Positions 1-6,649 of a stretch of DNA of 8,234 nt are shown here, one piece after another; the first letter of the stretch is position 1; each line of letters opens with the position of its first letter. The stretch is from Deltaproteobacteria bacterium. GTDB taxonomy: Bacteria > Desulfobacterota_B > Binatia > UBA9968. The stretch spans positions 1 through 8,234 of the forward strand of contig JACZQL010000039.1 in assembly GCA_022545745.1 (NCBI GenBank). The letters are read 5' to 3'. The notes under the pieces are model-generated. The model made no database searches. It worked only from the letters and a program-made list of their open reading frames with translations, and was not told the DNA's origin. Made by a program: the position numbers and the translations under genes.

Positions 1-19
1 AATCTTCATAAAAAGAAAA

Positions 20-33
20 CCGAGTTGACACAA
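20..33 (+). repeat. direct repeat copy 1 containing TTGACACAA
   Basis: This segment contains GTTGACACAA (24-33) preceded by CCGA. It matches a second copy at 102-115 in 12 of 14 positions, in the same orientation and 82 bp away. TTGACA at 25-30 is a perfect sigma-70 -35 hexamer, but no good -10 hexamer lies 16-18 bp downstream. It could be half of a regulator site or a degenerate promoter duplicate. The repeat is directly visible; its role is inference. Confidence 0.5.
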
Positions 34-101
34 CCGCCGCTTTCATAGAAGGCTATTTAATCGCATTTGAGCACCATCTTGGCCTGAAGGCTCACCCAAG
101 G

Positions 102-115
102 CCAGGTTGACACAA
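102..115 (+). repeat. direct repeat copy 2 containing TTGACACAA
   Basis: This is the second copy of the repeat at 20-33; GTTGACACAA is identical in both, at 106-115 here. It supplies the -35 box of the candidate sthA promoter. Two copies 82 bp apart are close to eight helical turns, so a protein could bind both on the same DNA face; that is inference. Confidence 0.5.
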
Positions 116-136
116 TTGGATGTTATCGGATAGCCT
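107..136 (+). promoter_or_regulatory. candidate sigma-70 promoter for sthA
   Basis: A perfect -35 hexamer TTGACA (107-112) is followed after 18 bp by TAGCCT (131-136), which keeps only T1, A2 and T6 of TATAAT. The leader to the start codon at 248 would be about 105 nt. The -35 is strong and the -10 poor, so this is a tentative call. No better pair was seen between here and the gene. Confidence 0.3.
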
Positions 137-247
137 CCACTCTTAAAGAGCGGCGATCTACAAGAATGGCACTTTGTTGCTTTTAGCGTCGATTCATGGC
201 CTGCTCATTCACCGGGATTTCAAGTTTATATTTTTCAGGAGGGTTGA

Positions 248-1639
248 ATGACACCCAATCATTACGACCTCGTGGTTATCGGCAGTGGTCCGGCTGGCCA
301 GAAGGGCGCCATTGCTGCCGCAAAGCTAGGCAAAAAGGTGGCTATGGTAGACCGAATGGACAGAATGGGTGGCGCCTGTCTGCACGGAGGAACCATTCCG
401 AGTAAAACCTTACGTTTAGCCGTCCTCTATTTGACCGGTTTTAGCCAACGGTCATTTTACGGACAGGGATACACCCTCAAAGAAAAGATTGCACCCTCCG
501 ATCTTCTCCACCGTCTACGCACCGTCACGGAGCGCGAGATGGCAGTAATAAATCAGCAACTCAGACGTAACGGAGTGAATATGGTTGGCGGCATGGCAAG
601 GTTCAACGACGCGCACACCCTGGATGTCACAGGAACGGGAGAAGCGACCCAGTTAAAGGCGGATCATGTACTGATTGCTTGCGGCTCACGTTCGGCCATG
701 GACCCCAACATCCCATATGATGGCCAACATGTCATTGTATCCGACGACATTGGGCAAGGGCGAGCAGAGGAAATCCCCAAAAACGTGATCGTGGTGGGAG
801 CTGGAGTTATCGGCCTCGAATATGCATCCATGTTCTCCGCCCTCGGTGTTCGCGTGACCGTGATCGACCAACGGCCGACGGTCCTGGACTTTGCAGACCA
901 AGAAATTATCGAGGCACTCTCTTATCACATGCGCCGTCAAGGGGCCATTTTTCGACTGGGCGAGAAGGTGACCGAGGTGACGGTGGACGACAAGGGTCAG
1001 GTGCGAGCCACTATGGAGAGCGGCAAACGGGTGCAGGCGGACGCGCTACTCTACACCATCGGTCGCCAGTCGAATGCCGACCAGCTTAACTTACAGGCAG
1101 CAGGCTTGAGTCACGACGCGCGAGGGCGAATCGACGTCAATGAGCACTTTCAGACCGCGGTGCCCCATATCTATGCCGCGGGCGACTGTATTGGTTTCCC
1201 CGCCCTTGCCTCCACCTCAATGGAGCAGGGCCGTCTGGCAAGCACCCACATGTTCGACACGGTACATGCAACCATGCCTCCCTTCTTTCCTTACGGTATC
1301 TACACCATTCCAGAGATCTCTATGGTTGGCCAGACGGAACAGCAATTGACCGCCGCGAAGATTCCCTACGAGGTGGGGGTTGCCTCCTATGAGGACGTAT
1401 CAAAGGGACAGATGGTAGGCGACCATACCGGGATGCTGAAGATTCTGTTTCATCCAGACACACTGAAGCTGCTGGGTGTGCATGTCATCGGTGAGGACGC
1501 CACAGAGATTAGCCACATCGGTCAGGGTGTGCTCGCCTTGGATGGCACTATTGAATACTTCCGGGACAGTATATTCAACTACCCAACCTTTGCCGAGGCC
1601 TACAAGATCGCTGCCTACAACGGACTAAACAAACTCTAA
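248..1639 (+). CDS. sthA: Soluble pyridine nucleotide transhydrogenase (SthA-type, FAD flavoprotein)
   Basis: The 463-residue product is a cytoplasmic FAD enzyme that exchanges hydride between NADPH and NADH. The FAD-binding GSGPAG is at residues 12-17. The GGACLHGGTIPSK segment (41-53) keeps Cys44, but the second redox Cys of dihydrolipoamide dehydrogenases is Thr49, as in E. coli SthA. The nucleotide-binding GAGVIG is at 184-189 with Asp207 ending the next strand, and the second FAD motif AAGD is at 310-313. Near the C-terminus FNYPTFAEAYK (443-453) has Tyr445 where lipoamide dehydrogenases have the catalytic His. Missing both the disulfide and that His argues for transhydrogenase over lipoamide dehydrogenase. 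Length matches the family (about 465). The start is set by AGGAGGG at 237-243, four bases before ATG. It stands alone, with a 146-bp regulatory gap before gnd; its link to the pentose phosphate genes is redox balancing. Confidence 0.93.
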   Translation: MTPNHYDLVVIGSGPAGQKGAIAAAKLGKKVAMVDRMDRMGGACLHGGTIPSKTLRLAVLYLTGFSQRSFYGQGYTLKEKIAPSDLLHRLRTVTEREMAVINQQLRRNGVNMVGGMARFNDAHTLDVTGTGEATQLKADHVLIACGSRSAMDPNIPYDGQHVIVSDDIGQGRAEEIPKNVIVVGAGVIGLEYASMFSALGVRVTVIDQRPTVLDFADQEIIEALSYHMRRQGAIFRLGEKVTEVTVDDKGQVRATMESGKRVQADALLYTIGRQSNADQLNLQAAGLSHDARGRIDVNEHFQTAVPHIYAAGDCIGFPALASTSMEQGRLASTHMFDTVHATMPPFFPYGIYTIPEISMVGQTEQQLTAAKIPYEVGVASYEDVSKGQMVGDHTGMLKILFHPDTLKLLGVHVIGEDATEISHIGQGVLALDGTIEYFRDSIFNYPTFAEAYKIAAYNGLNKL

Positions 1640-1640
1640 A

Positions 1641-1688
1641 TCAAAGTCGTACTATGAATTTGTCCTGCCCCAACCTAGTACACTTTGA
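1641..1688. repeat. inverted repeat just after sthA stop
   Basis: The left arm TCAAAGTCGTACTA (1641-1654) is complementary to TAGTACACTTTGA (1676-1688) apart from one bulged base, with a 21-nt loop. It begins two bases after the sthA stop codon. No run of T follows, so it is not a standard intrinsic terminator. It may stabilise or end the sthA transcript, or be a protein-binding palindrome upstream of the gnd promoter. The arms are directly visible; function is inference. Confidence 0.6.
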
Positions 1689-1715
1689 CCTAAAAACCAG
1701 TAATTTTACTAGTTG
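1688..1715 (+). repeat. 28-bp shared element, copy A (upstream of gnd-zwf)
   Basis: Consensus with copy B (6664-6691), read in order: ACCY, AAAAAC, YRGTAR, TTTTA, YTAGT, YG. 22 of 28 bases are identical and all six differences are transitions. The core here is an imperfect palindrome, AACCAGTAA-TT-TTACTAGTT (one mismatched pair), at 1695-1714. Similarity resumes downstream, with TATGGGCA (1724-1731) here and TACGGGCA at copy B. It runs into the -35 box of the gnd promoter, so it looks like an operator. A decayed mobile-element end is the main alternative. Confidence 0.6.
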
Positions 1716-1742
1716 CTATGGCCTATGGGCATTGGGTATAAG
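1713..1742 (+). promoter_or_regulatory. candidate sigma-70 promoter for gnd-zwf
   Basis: TTGCTA (1713-1718, 4 of 6 to consensus) and TATAAG (1737-1742, 5 of 6) are separated by 18 bp. The start of transcription would fall near 1749, about 37 nt before the gnd ATG. The -35 overlaps the last three bases of the 28-bp element, which is where a repressor or class II activator would be expected to act. Confidence 0.5.
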
Positions 1743-1785
1743 GGGCACATCGCCTTAGGTCTTCAGACGGAAAGGAGCAGGAGCT

Positions 1786-2805
1786 ATGCAATTGGGAATG
1801 ATCGGTTTGGGAAGGATGGGTGCCAACATGGTTCGGCGCCTGATTCGAGGTGGGCATGAGTGCGTCGTTTATGATGTTTCGCCGAAATCCGTCGAGGAGC
1901 TCGCCAAAGAGGGAGCCATTGGGACCTCGTCACTGATGGACTTTGTCGCGAAGCTGAAAAAACCGCGTGCTGCGTGGCTCATGGTCCCTGCCGCCATCGT
2001 CGACAAGTCACTCATCGACCTCTCGCCTCGGCTGGAGAAGGAAGATATCGTGATCGACGGAGGCAACTCCTACTATCGTGACGACATTCGGCGCGCAAAG
2101 GAACTCAAGCCGAAGGGGCTCCATTACGTGGATGTAGGGACTAGTGGTGGAGTCTGGGGACTGGAGCGGGGTTATTGCCAGATGATAGGAGGTGAGACCG
2201 AGATTGTCCGGTACCTGGATCCTATTTTTGCCACCCTTGCACCTCCAATTGAATCTGCGCCACGCACACCTGGCCGTGAAAAAGTTGGCGGCACTGCAGA
2301 GCATGGCTATCTCCACTGCGGGCCCAATGGGGCAGGCCATTTTGTCAAGATGGTCCACAACGGGATCGAGTACGGGCTCATGGCGGCTTACGCCGAGGGC
2401 CTGAATATCTTGCGTCACGCTAACATCGGCAAGCGGGAACACGCGGTCGACGCTGAGACCACGCCGCTGCGGGATCCCGAGGCCTACCAGTACGACTTCA
2501 ATATTGCCGACGTTACCGAGGTCTGGCGGCGGGGTAGCGTGATCGCTTCGTGGCTGTTGGATCTCAGTGCGGATGCCCTGCTTAAGAGTCCGGATCTCTC
2601 AAACTTTGGTGGTCGGGTGTCGGATTCCGGTGAGGGGCGCTGGACACTCCAGGCGGCGATTGACGAGGCAGTCCCTTCCCATGTGCTTTCGGCTGCGCTT
2701 TACGGACGTTTCGACTCGCGTGGCCAAGCCGACTTTGCCAACAAGGTACTGTCGGCGATGCGGTTCCAATTCGGTGGACACCACGAAGTGCCGACTGGGG
2801 GCTAG
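1786..2805 (+). CDS. gnd: 6-phosphogluconate dehydrogenase, decarboxylating, short form (probably NAD+-preferring)
   Basis: The product (339 residues) oxidatively decarboxylates 6-phosphogluconate to ribulose 5-phosphate in the cytoplasm. It has a Rossmann GLGRMG at 7-12, the substrate loops GNSYYRDD (93-100) and GTSGG (118-122; Ser120), and HCGPNGAGH (177-185) leading to [12 protein letters not shown]. There Lys188, Asn192 and Glu195 match the catalytic Lys, Asn and Glu of the family. Its length puts it in the short-form (YqeC/GndA-like) group; long forms have about 470 residues. Asp30 ends the second beta strand where NADP+ enzymes have an Asn-Arg-Thr segment, so NAD+ preference is inferred. 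AAGGAG at 1772-1777 is 8 bases before ATG. The gap to zwf is 74 bp with no terminator, so gnd and zwf are probably co-transcribed from the promoter at 1713-1742. Confidence 0.94.
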   Translation: MQLGMIGLGRMGANMVRRLIRGGHECVVYDVSPKSVEELAKEGAIGTSSLMDFVAKLKKPRAAWLMVPAAIVDKSLIDLSPRLEKEDIVIDGGNSYYRDDIRRAKELKPKGLHYVDVGTSGGVWGLERGYCQMIGGETEIVRYLDPIFATLAPPIESAPRTPGREKVGGTAEHGYLHCGPNGAGHFVKMVHNGIEYGLMAAYAEGLNILRHANIGKREHAVDAETTPLRDPEAYQYDFNIADVTEVWRRGSVIASWLLDLSADALLKSPDLSNFGGRVSDSGEGRWTLQAAIDEAVPSHVLSAALYGRFDSRGQADFANKVLSAMRFQFGGHHEVPTGG

Positions 2806-2827
2806 CAAATTGTTGTAGTGGACAATG

Positions 2828-2843
2828 CAACGTTTCAACGTTT
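2828..2843 (+). repeat. tandem 8-bp duplication in the gnd-zwf gap
   Basis: CAACGTTT occurs twice back to back (2828-2835 and 2836-2843), 37 bp before the zwf start. Each unit contains the palindrome AACGTT. It may be slippage, or a small paired binding site; nothing else in the 74-bp gap stands out. Confidence 0.45.
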
Positions 2844-2879
2844 GATGTAGAGCGATCCTCAGTTATTTGGGAGATTTCG

Positions 2880-4268
2880 ATGAGTGAGATTCATTCAGAC
2901 GCCCTGGTTGTATTTGGGGCCACCGGCGATCTTGCTTACAAGAAAATTTTTCCCACGCTCCAAGCCATGGTCAAGGGAGGGCGCCTCGCTGTGCCGGTTA
3001 TAGGCGTAGCGCGGGAGCAGTGGGACGACGATGCCTTGCGCTCACGTGCCCGGGAAAGCATCGAAAAATATGGGGGTGGCGTGGATCGGCAAGCCTTCGA
3101 CAAGTTGGGTGGGTTAATGCGTTATGTTGGTGGAGACTACACGGACCCTGCGATCTTTCGTCAGTTGCGCAACACGCTGGGCGACGCCAAGAGGCCTCTT
3201 CACTACCTGGCCATTCCTCCGAGCCTGTTCCCCGCCGTGGCGCAAGGTCTGGGAAATTCAGGATGTTCAAAGGGTGCCCGGGTCGTCGTCGAAAAACCCT
3301 TCGGGCACGACCTTGCCTCGGCCCAGTCCCTCAATCAGGCCCTGCACAGTGTTTTCGAGGAGGGGTCTATTTTTCGAATCGATCACTATCTCGGAAAGGA
3401 GACGGTTCAAAACGTTTTCTATTTCCGCTTTGTTAATTCAATGTTCGAACCCATCTGGAACCGGAACTACATCGAGAGCGTGCAGGTAACGATGGCCGAG
3501 AGCTTTGGAATTACGGGTCGGGGGCGCTTTTACGAGGAGACCGGGGCAATCCGGGATGTCGTGCAGAACCATCTTCTTCAGGTGATTGCGGTGCTGGCCA
3601 TGGAACCTCCGGTTGGCCCTGATAACGAGGCGCTTCGTGACGAGAAGGCCAGGGTTCTCAAATCGATCCGGCCGCCTGGCATAGAGAGAATTGTCCGAGG
3701 TCAATATCGTGGCTACCGCGATGAGGAAGGTGTGGCCAAGGGATCGAAAGTTGAAACGTCTGCGGCCCTCAGACTGTTTCTGGACTCATGGCGGTGGCAG
3801 GATGTGCCTTTCTATATCAGGACAGGTAAGTGTTTCCCAGTTACTGTCACGGAGGTCCTGGTATCGCTGCACCGTCCTCCACAGCGCATTTTCTCAGGGA
3901 GAGAGTTCAGGAGGCCGGACACCCCTAACTACTTTCGCTTCCGCCTCGGCCCTGACGTTGAGATCGCCATTGGGATCCGCGCCAAGGCCGCGGGCATCCC
4001 AGGGCAAAGCGAACTGGTGGAACTTTACGCCTGCAAGGATCGGCATGAGTTGATGGAACCTTACGATCGCCTGCTGGGAGACGCCATGGAGGGAGATACC
4101 ATGCTTTTCTCCCGTCAGGATGAAGTTGAAGCGGCCTGGCGAATTGTCGACCCGTTGCTGAGAGATCCTCCGCCGGTCCACGAATACGAACCCGGCACCT
4201 GGGGGCCGGCTGAGGCCGACGAGCTCGTCACCAGCCATGGAGGTTGGCACAATCCCAAGGTTACTTGA
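2880..4268 (+). CDS. zwf: Glucose-6-phosphate 1-dehydrogenase
   Basis: The product (462 residues) oxidises glucose 6-phosphate to 6-phosphoglucono-1,5-lactone, the entry step of the oxidative pentose phosphate pathway. The coenzyme fingerprint GATGDLAYKK is at 13-22. Thr15 and Arg45 (in GVAREQW) correspond to Thr14 and Arg46 of the Leuconostoc mesenteroides enzyme, which contact the NADP+ 2'-phosphate, so NADP+ use is expected; Glu46 replaces the Leuconostoc Gln. EKPFG is at 138-142, the signature RIDHYLGKE at 166-174, and the catalytic-base His is predicted as His231 in RDVVQNH. At 462 residues it is shorter than the usual 480-495, without any obvious break. The start is supported by GGGAG at 2869-2873, six bases before ATG. 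No 6-phosphogluconolactonase (pgl) gene is seen in the window, although the pathway needs that step. Confidence 0.96.
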   Translation: MSEIHSDALVVFGATGDLAYKKIFPTLQAMVKGGRLAVPVIGVAREQWDDDALRSRARESIEKYGGGVDRQAFDKLGGLMRYVGGDYTDPAIFRQLRNTLGDAKRPLHYLAIPPSLFPAVAQGLGNSGCSKGARVVVEKPFGHDLASAQSLNQALHSVFEEGSIFRIDHYLGKETVQNVFYFRFVNSMFEPIWNRNYIESVQVTMAESFGITGRGRFYEETGAIRDVVQNHLLQVIAVLAMEPPVGPDNEALRDEKARVLKSIRPPGIERIVRGQYRGYRDEEGVAKGSKVETSAALRLFLDSWRWQDVPFYIRTGKCFPVTVTEVLVSLHRPPQRIFSGREFRRPDTPNYFRFRLGPDVEIAIGIRAKAAGIPGQSELVELYACKDRHELMEPYDRLLGDAMEGDTMLFSRQDEVEAAWRIVDPLLRDPPPVHEYEPGTWGPAEADELVTSHGGWHNPKVT

Positions 4269-4350
4269 TGAGGAGCGTTTCCTTCCGAACCTGCAAGACC
4301 AGCTTGAATGGATCTGAATCTAGCCGCTCAATGTGGGATATCCAATGACG

Positions 4351-4381
4351 GATCTTCGCGTCTGCAGAGACCCGAAGGATC
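4351..4381. other. stem-loop in the zwf-nrfH gap
   Basis: GATCTTCGCGTCT (4351-4363) pairs with AGACCCGAAGGATC (4368-4381) around a 4-nt GCAG loop, with one C-C mismatch and one bulged G. No T-run follows on the + strand, so it is unlikely to stop transcription. It could mark mRNA processing between zwf and nrfH, or act as a DNA palindrome for a nitrite- or oxygen-responsive regulator. No convincing Fnr (TTGAT-N4-ATCAA) box was found in this gap. Confidence 0.45.
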
Positions 4382-4412
4382 TCTATGGCCAGCGGCGGGG
4401 ATCAAAGTTTTA

Positions 4413-4425
4413 GCTTGAAGCAAGC
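4413..4425. other. small hairpin in the nrfH ribosome-binding region
   Basis: GCTTG-AAG-CAAGC (4413-4425) forms a 5-bp stem with a 3-nt loop. It ends 11 bases before the nrfH ATG and covers the place where a Shine-Dalgarno would lie, where no good one is present. It may limit nrfH translation; this is inference from position only. Confidence 0.35.
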
Positions 4426-4436
4426 CGGCATGTTTA

Positions 4437-5030
4437 ATGTCTAGGTTTGTGAGTTGGATACGGCGTTTTGTGCCACCGCCCGAGTGGCAGTTACCGGTGG
4501 TCGTATTGCTCGGGATACTTACTGGGCTCGGATGTCTTGCCTTGTATATCTCCAATGCCGCTTCCTACCTGTCAGACCAACCTGAAGCTTGCATGAATTG
4601 CCATGTCATGGCGTCAGAATACGCCACGTGGCAACGCGGCAGCCATGCAAGGGCCGCGGTGTGTAATGATTGCCATGTCCCCCATGACAATTTTGTAAAA
4701 AAGTACGCGTTCAAGGCCATGGATGGACTGCGGCACGCAACGGTTTTTACCCTGAGAATGGAACCACAGGTAATTAAACTCAACGAAGCAGCTATTGATG
4801 TCGTGCAGGAGAACTGTGTTCGCTGTCATGTCAATCTGGTAGAGAACGTATCTCGGTCTGAGGCTAGTGATAACAATTCGCACTCAGGTCGGGGCCGGTT
4901 GTGTTGGGCATGCCATCGTCAAACACCGCATGGGAGGGTCAACAGTCTGGCCTCGACACCCTATGCTCGTGTTCCTCGTTTGACGCCTGTGGTACCTGAA
5001 TGGATCACGAAGCTCACGCAACCAAAGTAG
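4437..5030 (+). CDS. nrfH: Cytochrome c nitrite reductase small subunit NrfH (tetrahaem quinol dehydrogenase)
   Basis: NrfH anchors NrfA to the outer face of the cytoplasmic membrane and passes electrons from menaquinol to it. The 197-residue protein (NapC/NirT/NrfH family) has one N-terminal membrane segment (about 19-40) and four haem sites: CMNCH (52-56), CNDCH (76-80), CVRCH (127-131) and CWACH (156-160). The first has the NrfH form CXXCHXM with Met58, which ligates haem 1 in Desulfovibrio vulgaris NrfH. Lys89 and Asp96 match the conserved Lys82 and Asp89 near the quinol site and haem 1 of that protein. The C-terminal STPYARVP (168-175) is also typical. The ATG at 4437 gives a normal N-terminus but has no clear Shine-Dalgarno; GTG at 4449 is a less likely start. 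nrfA follows 41 bp downstream. Confidence 0.94.
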   Translation: MSRFVSWIRRFVPPPEWQLPVVVLLGILTGLGCLALYISNAASYLSDQPEACMNCHVMASEYATWQRGSHARAAVCNDCHVPHDNFVKKYAFKAMDGLRHATVFTLRMEPQVIKLNEAAIDVVQENCVRCHVNLVENVSRSEASDNNSHSGRGRLCWACHRQTPHGRVNSLASTPYARVPRLTPVVPEWITKLTQPK

Positions 5031-5056
5031 CCAATGGAAAGGTTAGGAATTTACAG

Positions 5057-5062
5057 AAGGAG
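5057..5062 (+). promoter_or_regulatory. ribosome binding site that decides the nrfA start
   Basis: AAGGAG lies 9 bases before ATG 5072. The in-frame ATG at 5000, inside nrfH, has no such site and would add 24 polar residues ahead of the membrane segment. This favours 5072. Confidence 0.75.
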
Positions 5063-5071
5063 CGAGATCTC

Positions 5072-6550
5072 ATGGCAAGTATAAGAGAAATGGTTTATCG
5101 GAGGCCGTGGATGGGATGGGTCCTGTTCCTTGCAACCGTTGTTGTGGTCGTGTTCGGGGGGTTGTTCGCCCTCTCGATCATGGAGCGACGAAGCGAAGAG
5201 AGGGCCATGTTTCAGCTCGTGAAGCCCATCGCTGAGTGGGAGCCCCGCAACGAGGTCTGGGGCGAAAACTTCCCGCGGGAATATGAGACCTATCAAAAGA
5301 CATCGAATACCACCTTCCGCAGTAAACATGGCGGTTCCGCCATGATCGATTTCCTAGACGAGTATGCCAATCTGGTAATCCTCTGGGCAGGCTATGGTTT
5401 TTCGAGGGACTACAATCAATCCAGAGGACACTATTTTGCTGTCGAGGATATAAGAAAGACGCTGCGTACTGGGACCGGCAATCCTGCCACCTGTTGGTCG
5501 TGCAAGAGTACCGATGTTCCGCGGCTGATGAACCAAATGGGTGTCGGTGTATTTTACCAAGACAAGTGGTATCGCCTGGGCTCGGAGGTCGTCAATTCCA
5601 TCGGCTGCCAGGATTGCCACGATAGTCAAACCATGAATTTACGGATCACCCGTCCCGCTCTGATTGAAGCCTTCCAAAGACAGGGCAAGGATATTAAACA
5701 GGCGACGCACCAGGAAATGCGCTCTCTCGTCTGCGCGCAATGTCATGTGGAGTATTACTTCAAAGGGAAAGAGGAAAAATATCTGACCTTTCCCTGGGAC
5801 AAGGGCATGAGCGTGGAGGCCATGGAGGAATACTTTGATGACGTTAACCACGTGGACTGGGTGCATGGGTTAAGCAGAGCAAAAATGCTCAAGGCACAGC
5901 ACCCTGACTATGAATTATACCTGACTGGAATTCACGCGCAGAGACAAGTTTCCTGCGCCGATTGCCATATGCCCTACCGACGGGAGGGGGGGGTGAAGTT
6001 TACCGACCACTGGATCCAGAGTCCGTTGAACAACATCGCCAATTCATGCCAGGTCTGTCACAAGGAGAGCGAAAGCACGCTCATGAACGACGTCGTGCAG
6101 CGACAGGACAAGGTGCTCGAGGTCCGTGGCCGCGTGGAGAACGCCCTGGTCAAGGCCCACATCGAGGCCAAGACGGCTTGGGATAACGGTGCAACGGGGT
6201 CAGAAATGGGACCCATTCTAACGGCGATCCGCCATGCGCAGTGGCGATGGGATTACGCGGCTGCGAGCCACGGGGGGGCCTTTCACTCGCCGGTGGAATC
6301 CCTTCGCGTCTTGGGTTCCGCGTTGGAAAAGGCCCAGGAGGCCCGCCTGATGCTTATACAGGTGCTGATCAAACATGACGTGTCCGTGCCCATAGCGATG
6401 CCGGATATCTCGACAAAGGAAAAAGCTCAAGCCTATATCGGCTTGGACATGGATAAGCTTAGACAGGAGAAGGACCAATTCGTAAAGACGGTTTTACCCG
6501 AGTGGGACAGGAAGGCGGCGGAACGTCAGAGCAAGATGAATCTCCAGTGA
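5072..6550 (+). CDS. nrfA: Ammonia-forming cytochrome c nitrite reductase, catalytic subunit NrfA
   Basis: NrfA reduces nitrite to ammonium with six electrons in the periplasm (EC 1.7.2.2). From ATG 5072 it has 492 residues. The active-site haem is CWSCK (141-145, Lys ligand); the others are CQDCH (179-183), CAQCH (221-225), CADCH (295-299) and CQVCH (326-330). FSRDYN...RGHYF (110-122) supplies the active-site Arg. Glu227 and Tyr228 (VEYYF) with Lys274, Gln276 and His277 (KAQH) match the calcium ligands and the catalytic Tyr and His, so this is the calcium-containing type. HAQWRWD and PDISTKEKAQ near the C-terminus are close to E. coli NrfA. A hydrophobic segment (about 13-37) ends in ALSIMERR without a classic AXA site, so it may be an uncleaved anchor; cleavage after Ser35 is possible. 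Extension to ATG 5000 (516 residues) is less likely. It forms an operon with nrfH. Confidence 0.96.
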   Translation: MASIREMVYRRPWMGWVLFLATVVVVVFGGLFALSIMERRSEERAMFQLVKPIAEWEPRNEVWGENFPREYETYQKTSNTTFRSKHGGSAMIDFLDEYANLVILWAGYGFSRDYNQSRGHYFAVEDIRKTLRTGTGNPATCWSCKSTDVPRLMNQMGVGVFYQDKWYRLGSEVVNSIGCQDCHDSQTMNLRITRPALIEAFQRQGKDIKQATHQEMRSLVCAQCHVEYYFKGKEEKYLTFPWDKGMSVEAMEEYFDDVNHVDWVHGLSRAKMLKAQHPDYELYLTGIHAQRQVSCADCHMPYRREGGVKFTDHWIQSPLNNIANSCQVCHKESESTLMNDVVQRQDKVLEVRGRVENALVKAHIEAKTAWDNGATGSEMGPILTAIRHAQWRWDYAAASHGGAFHSPVESLRVLGSALEKAQEARLMLIQVLIKHDVSVPIAMPDISTKEKAQAYIGLDMDKLRQEKDQFVKTVLPEWDRKAAERQSKMNLQ

Positions 6551-6610
6551 GGGTTGAGGCAGCCTCCAAGTTCGGATGACCGTTCCTAGATCCCAGTCTT
6601 AAGGTACCAG

Positions 6611-6648
6611 ACTCCGGGCCCTTTTCTCAGGTCCGGAGTTATTTAAAT
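6611..6648 (+). terminator. probable intrinsic terminator of nrfHA
   Basis: ACTCCGGGCC (6611-6620) pairs with GGTCCGGAGT (6630-6639) over ten positions (one is G-U in RNA), with a 9-nt loop. It is followed by TTATTTAAA (6639-6647), a modest T-rich tail. It lies 60 bp after the nrfA stop. The stem is strong and GC-rich, but the tail is weaker than in the best terminators. On the reverse strand no T-run follows, so it should act only rightward. Confidence 0.7.
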
Positions 6649-6649
6649 A

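Noticed and set aside
167..180. Sigma-54-like TGGCAC ... TTGC upstream of sthA
   Set aside because: The spacing between the GG and GC pairs is one base short of the strict sigma-54 requirement, so function is unlikely.
1..247. Possible small gene in the left-edge leader
   Set aside because: The only open frame, from 196, runs out of frame into sthA and has no coding features; only the repeats are supported.
2008..2442. 144-codon minus-strand open frame opposite gnd
   Set aside because: It is a shadow of the gnd coding frame with no family features.
3020..3489. Plus-strand alternative-frame open frames inside zwf
   Set aside because: They overlap the clearly conserved zwf frame, and the Arg/Ser/Pro-rich composition is typical of out-of-frame translation.
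4267..4347. 26-codon open frame overlapping the zwf stop (ATGA)
   Set aside because: It has no recognisable product, no ribosome binding site of its own and low-complexity composition; most likely chance.
4269..4436. Fnr-, NarL- or NsrR-type sites before nrfH
   Set aside because: Only partial matches (for example TTGAATGGATCTGA) were found; none meets the consensus well enough to report.
5000..5071. Extended nrfA start at ATG 5000
   Set aside because: It would overlap nrfH, lacks a Shine-Dalgarno and adds a polar stretch ahead of the membrane segment, whereas 5072 has a good AAGGAG.
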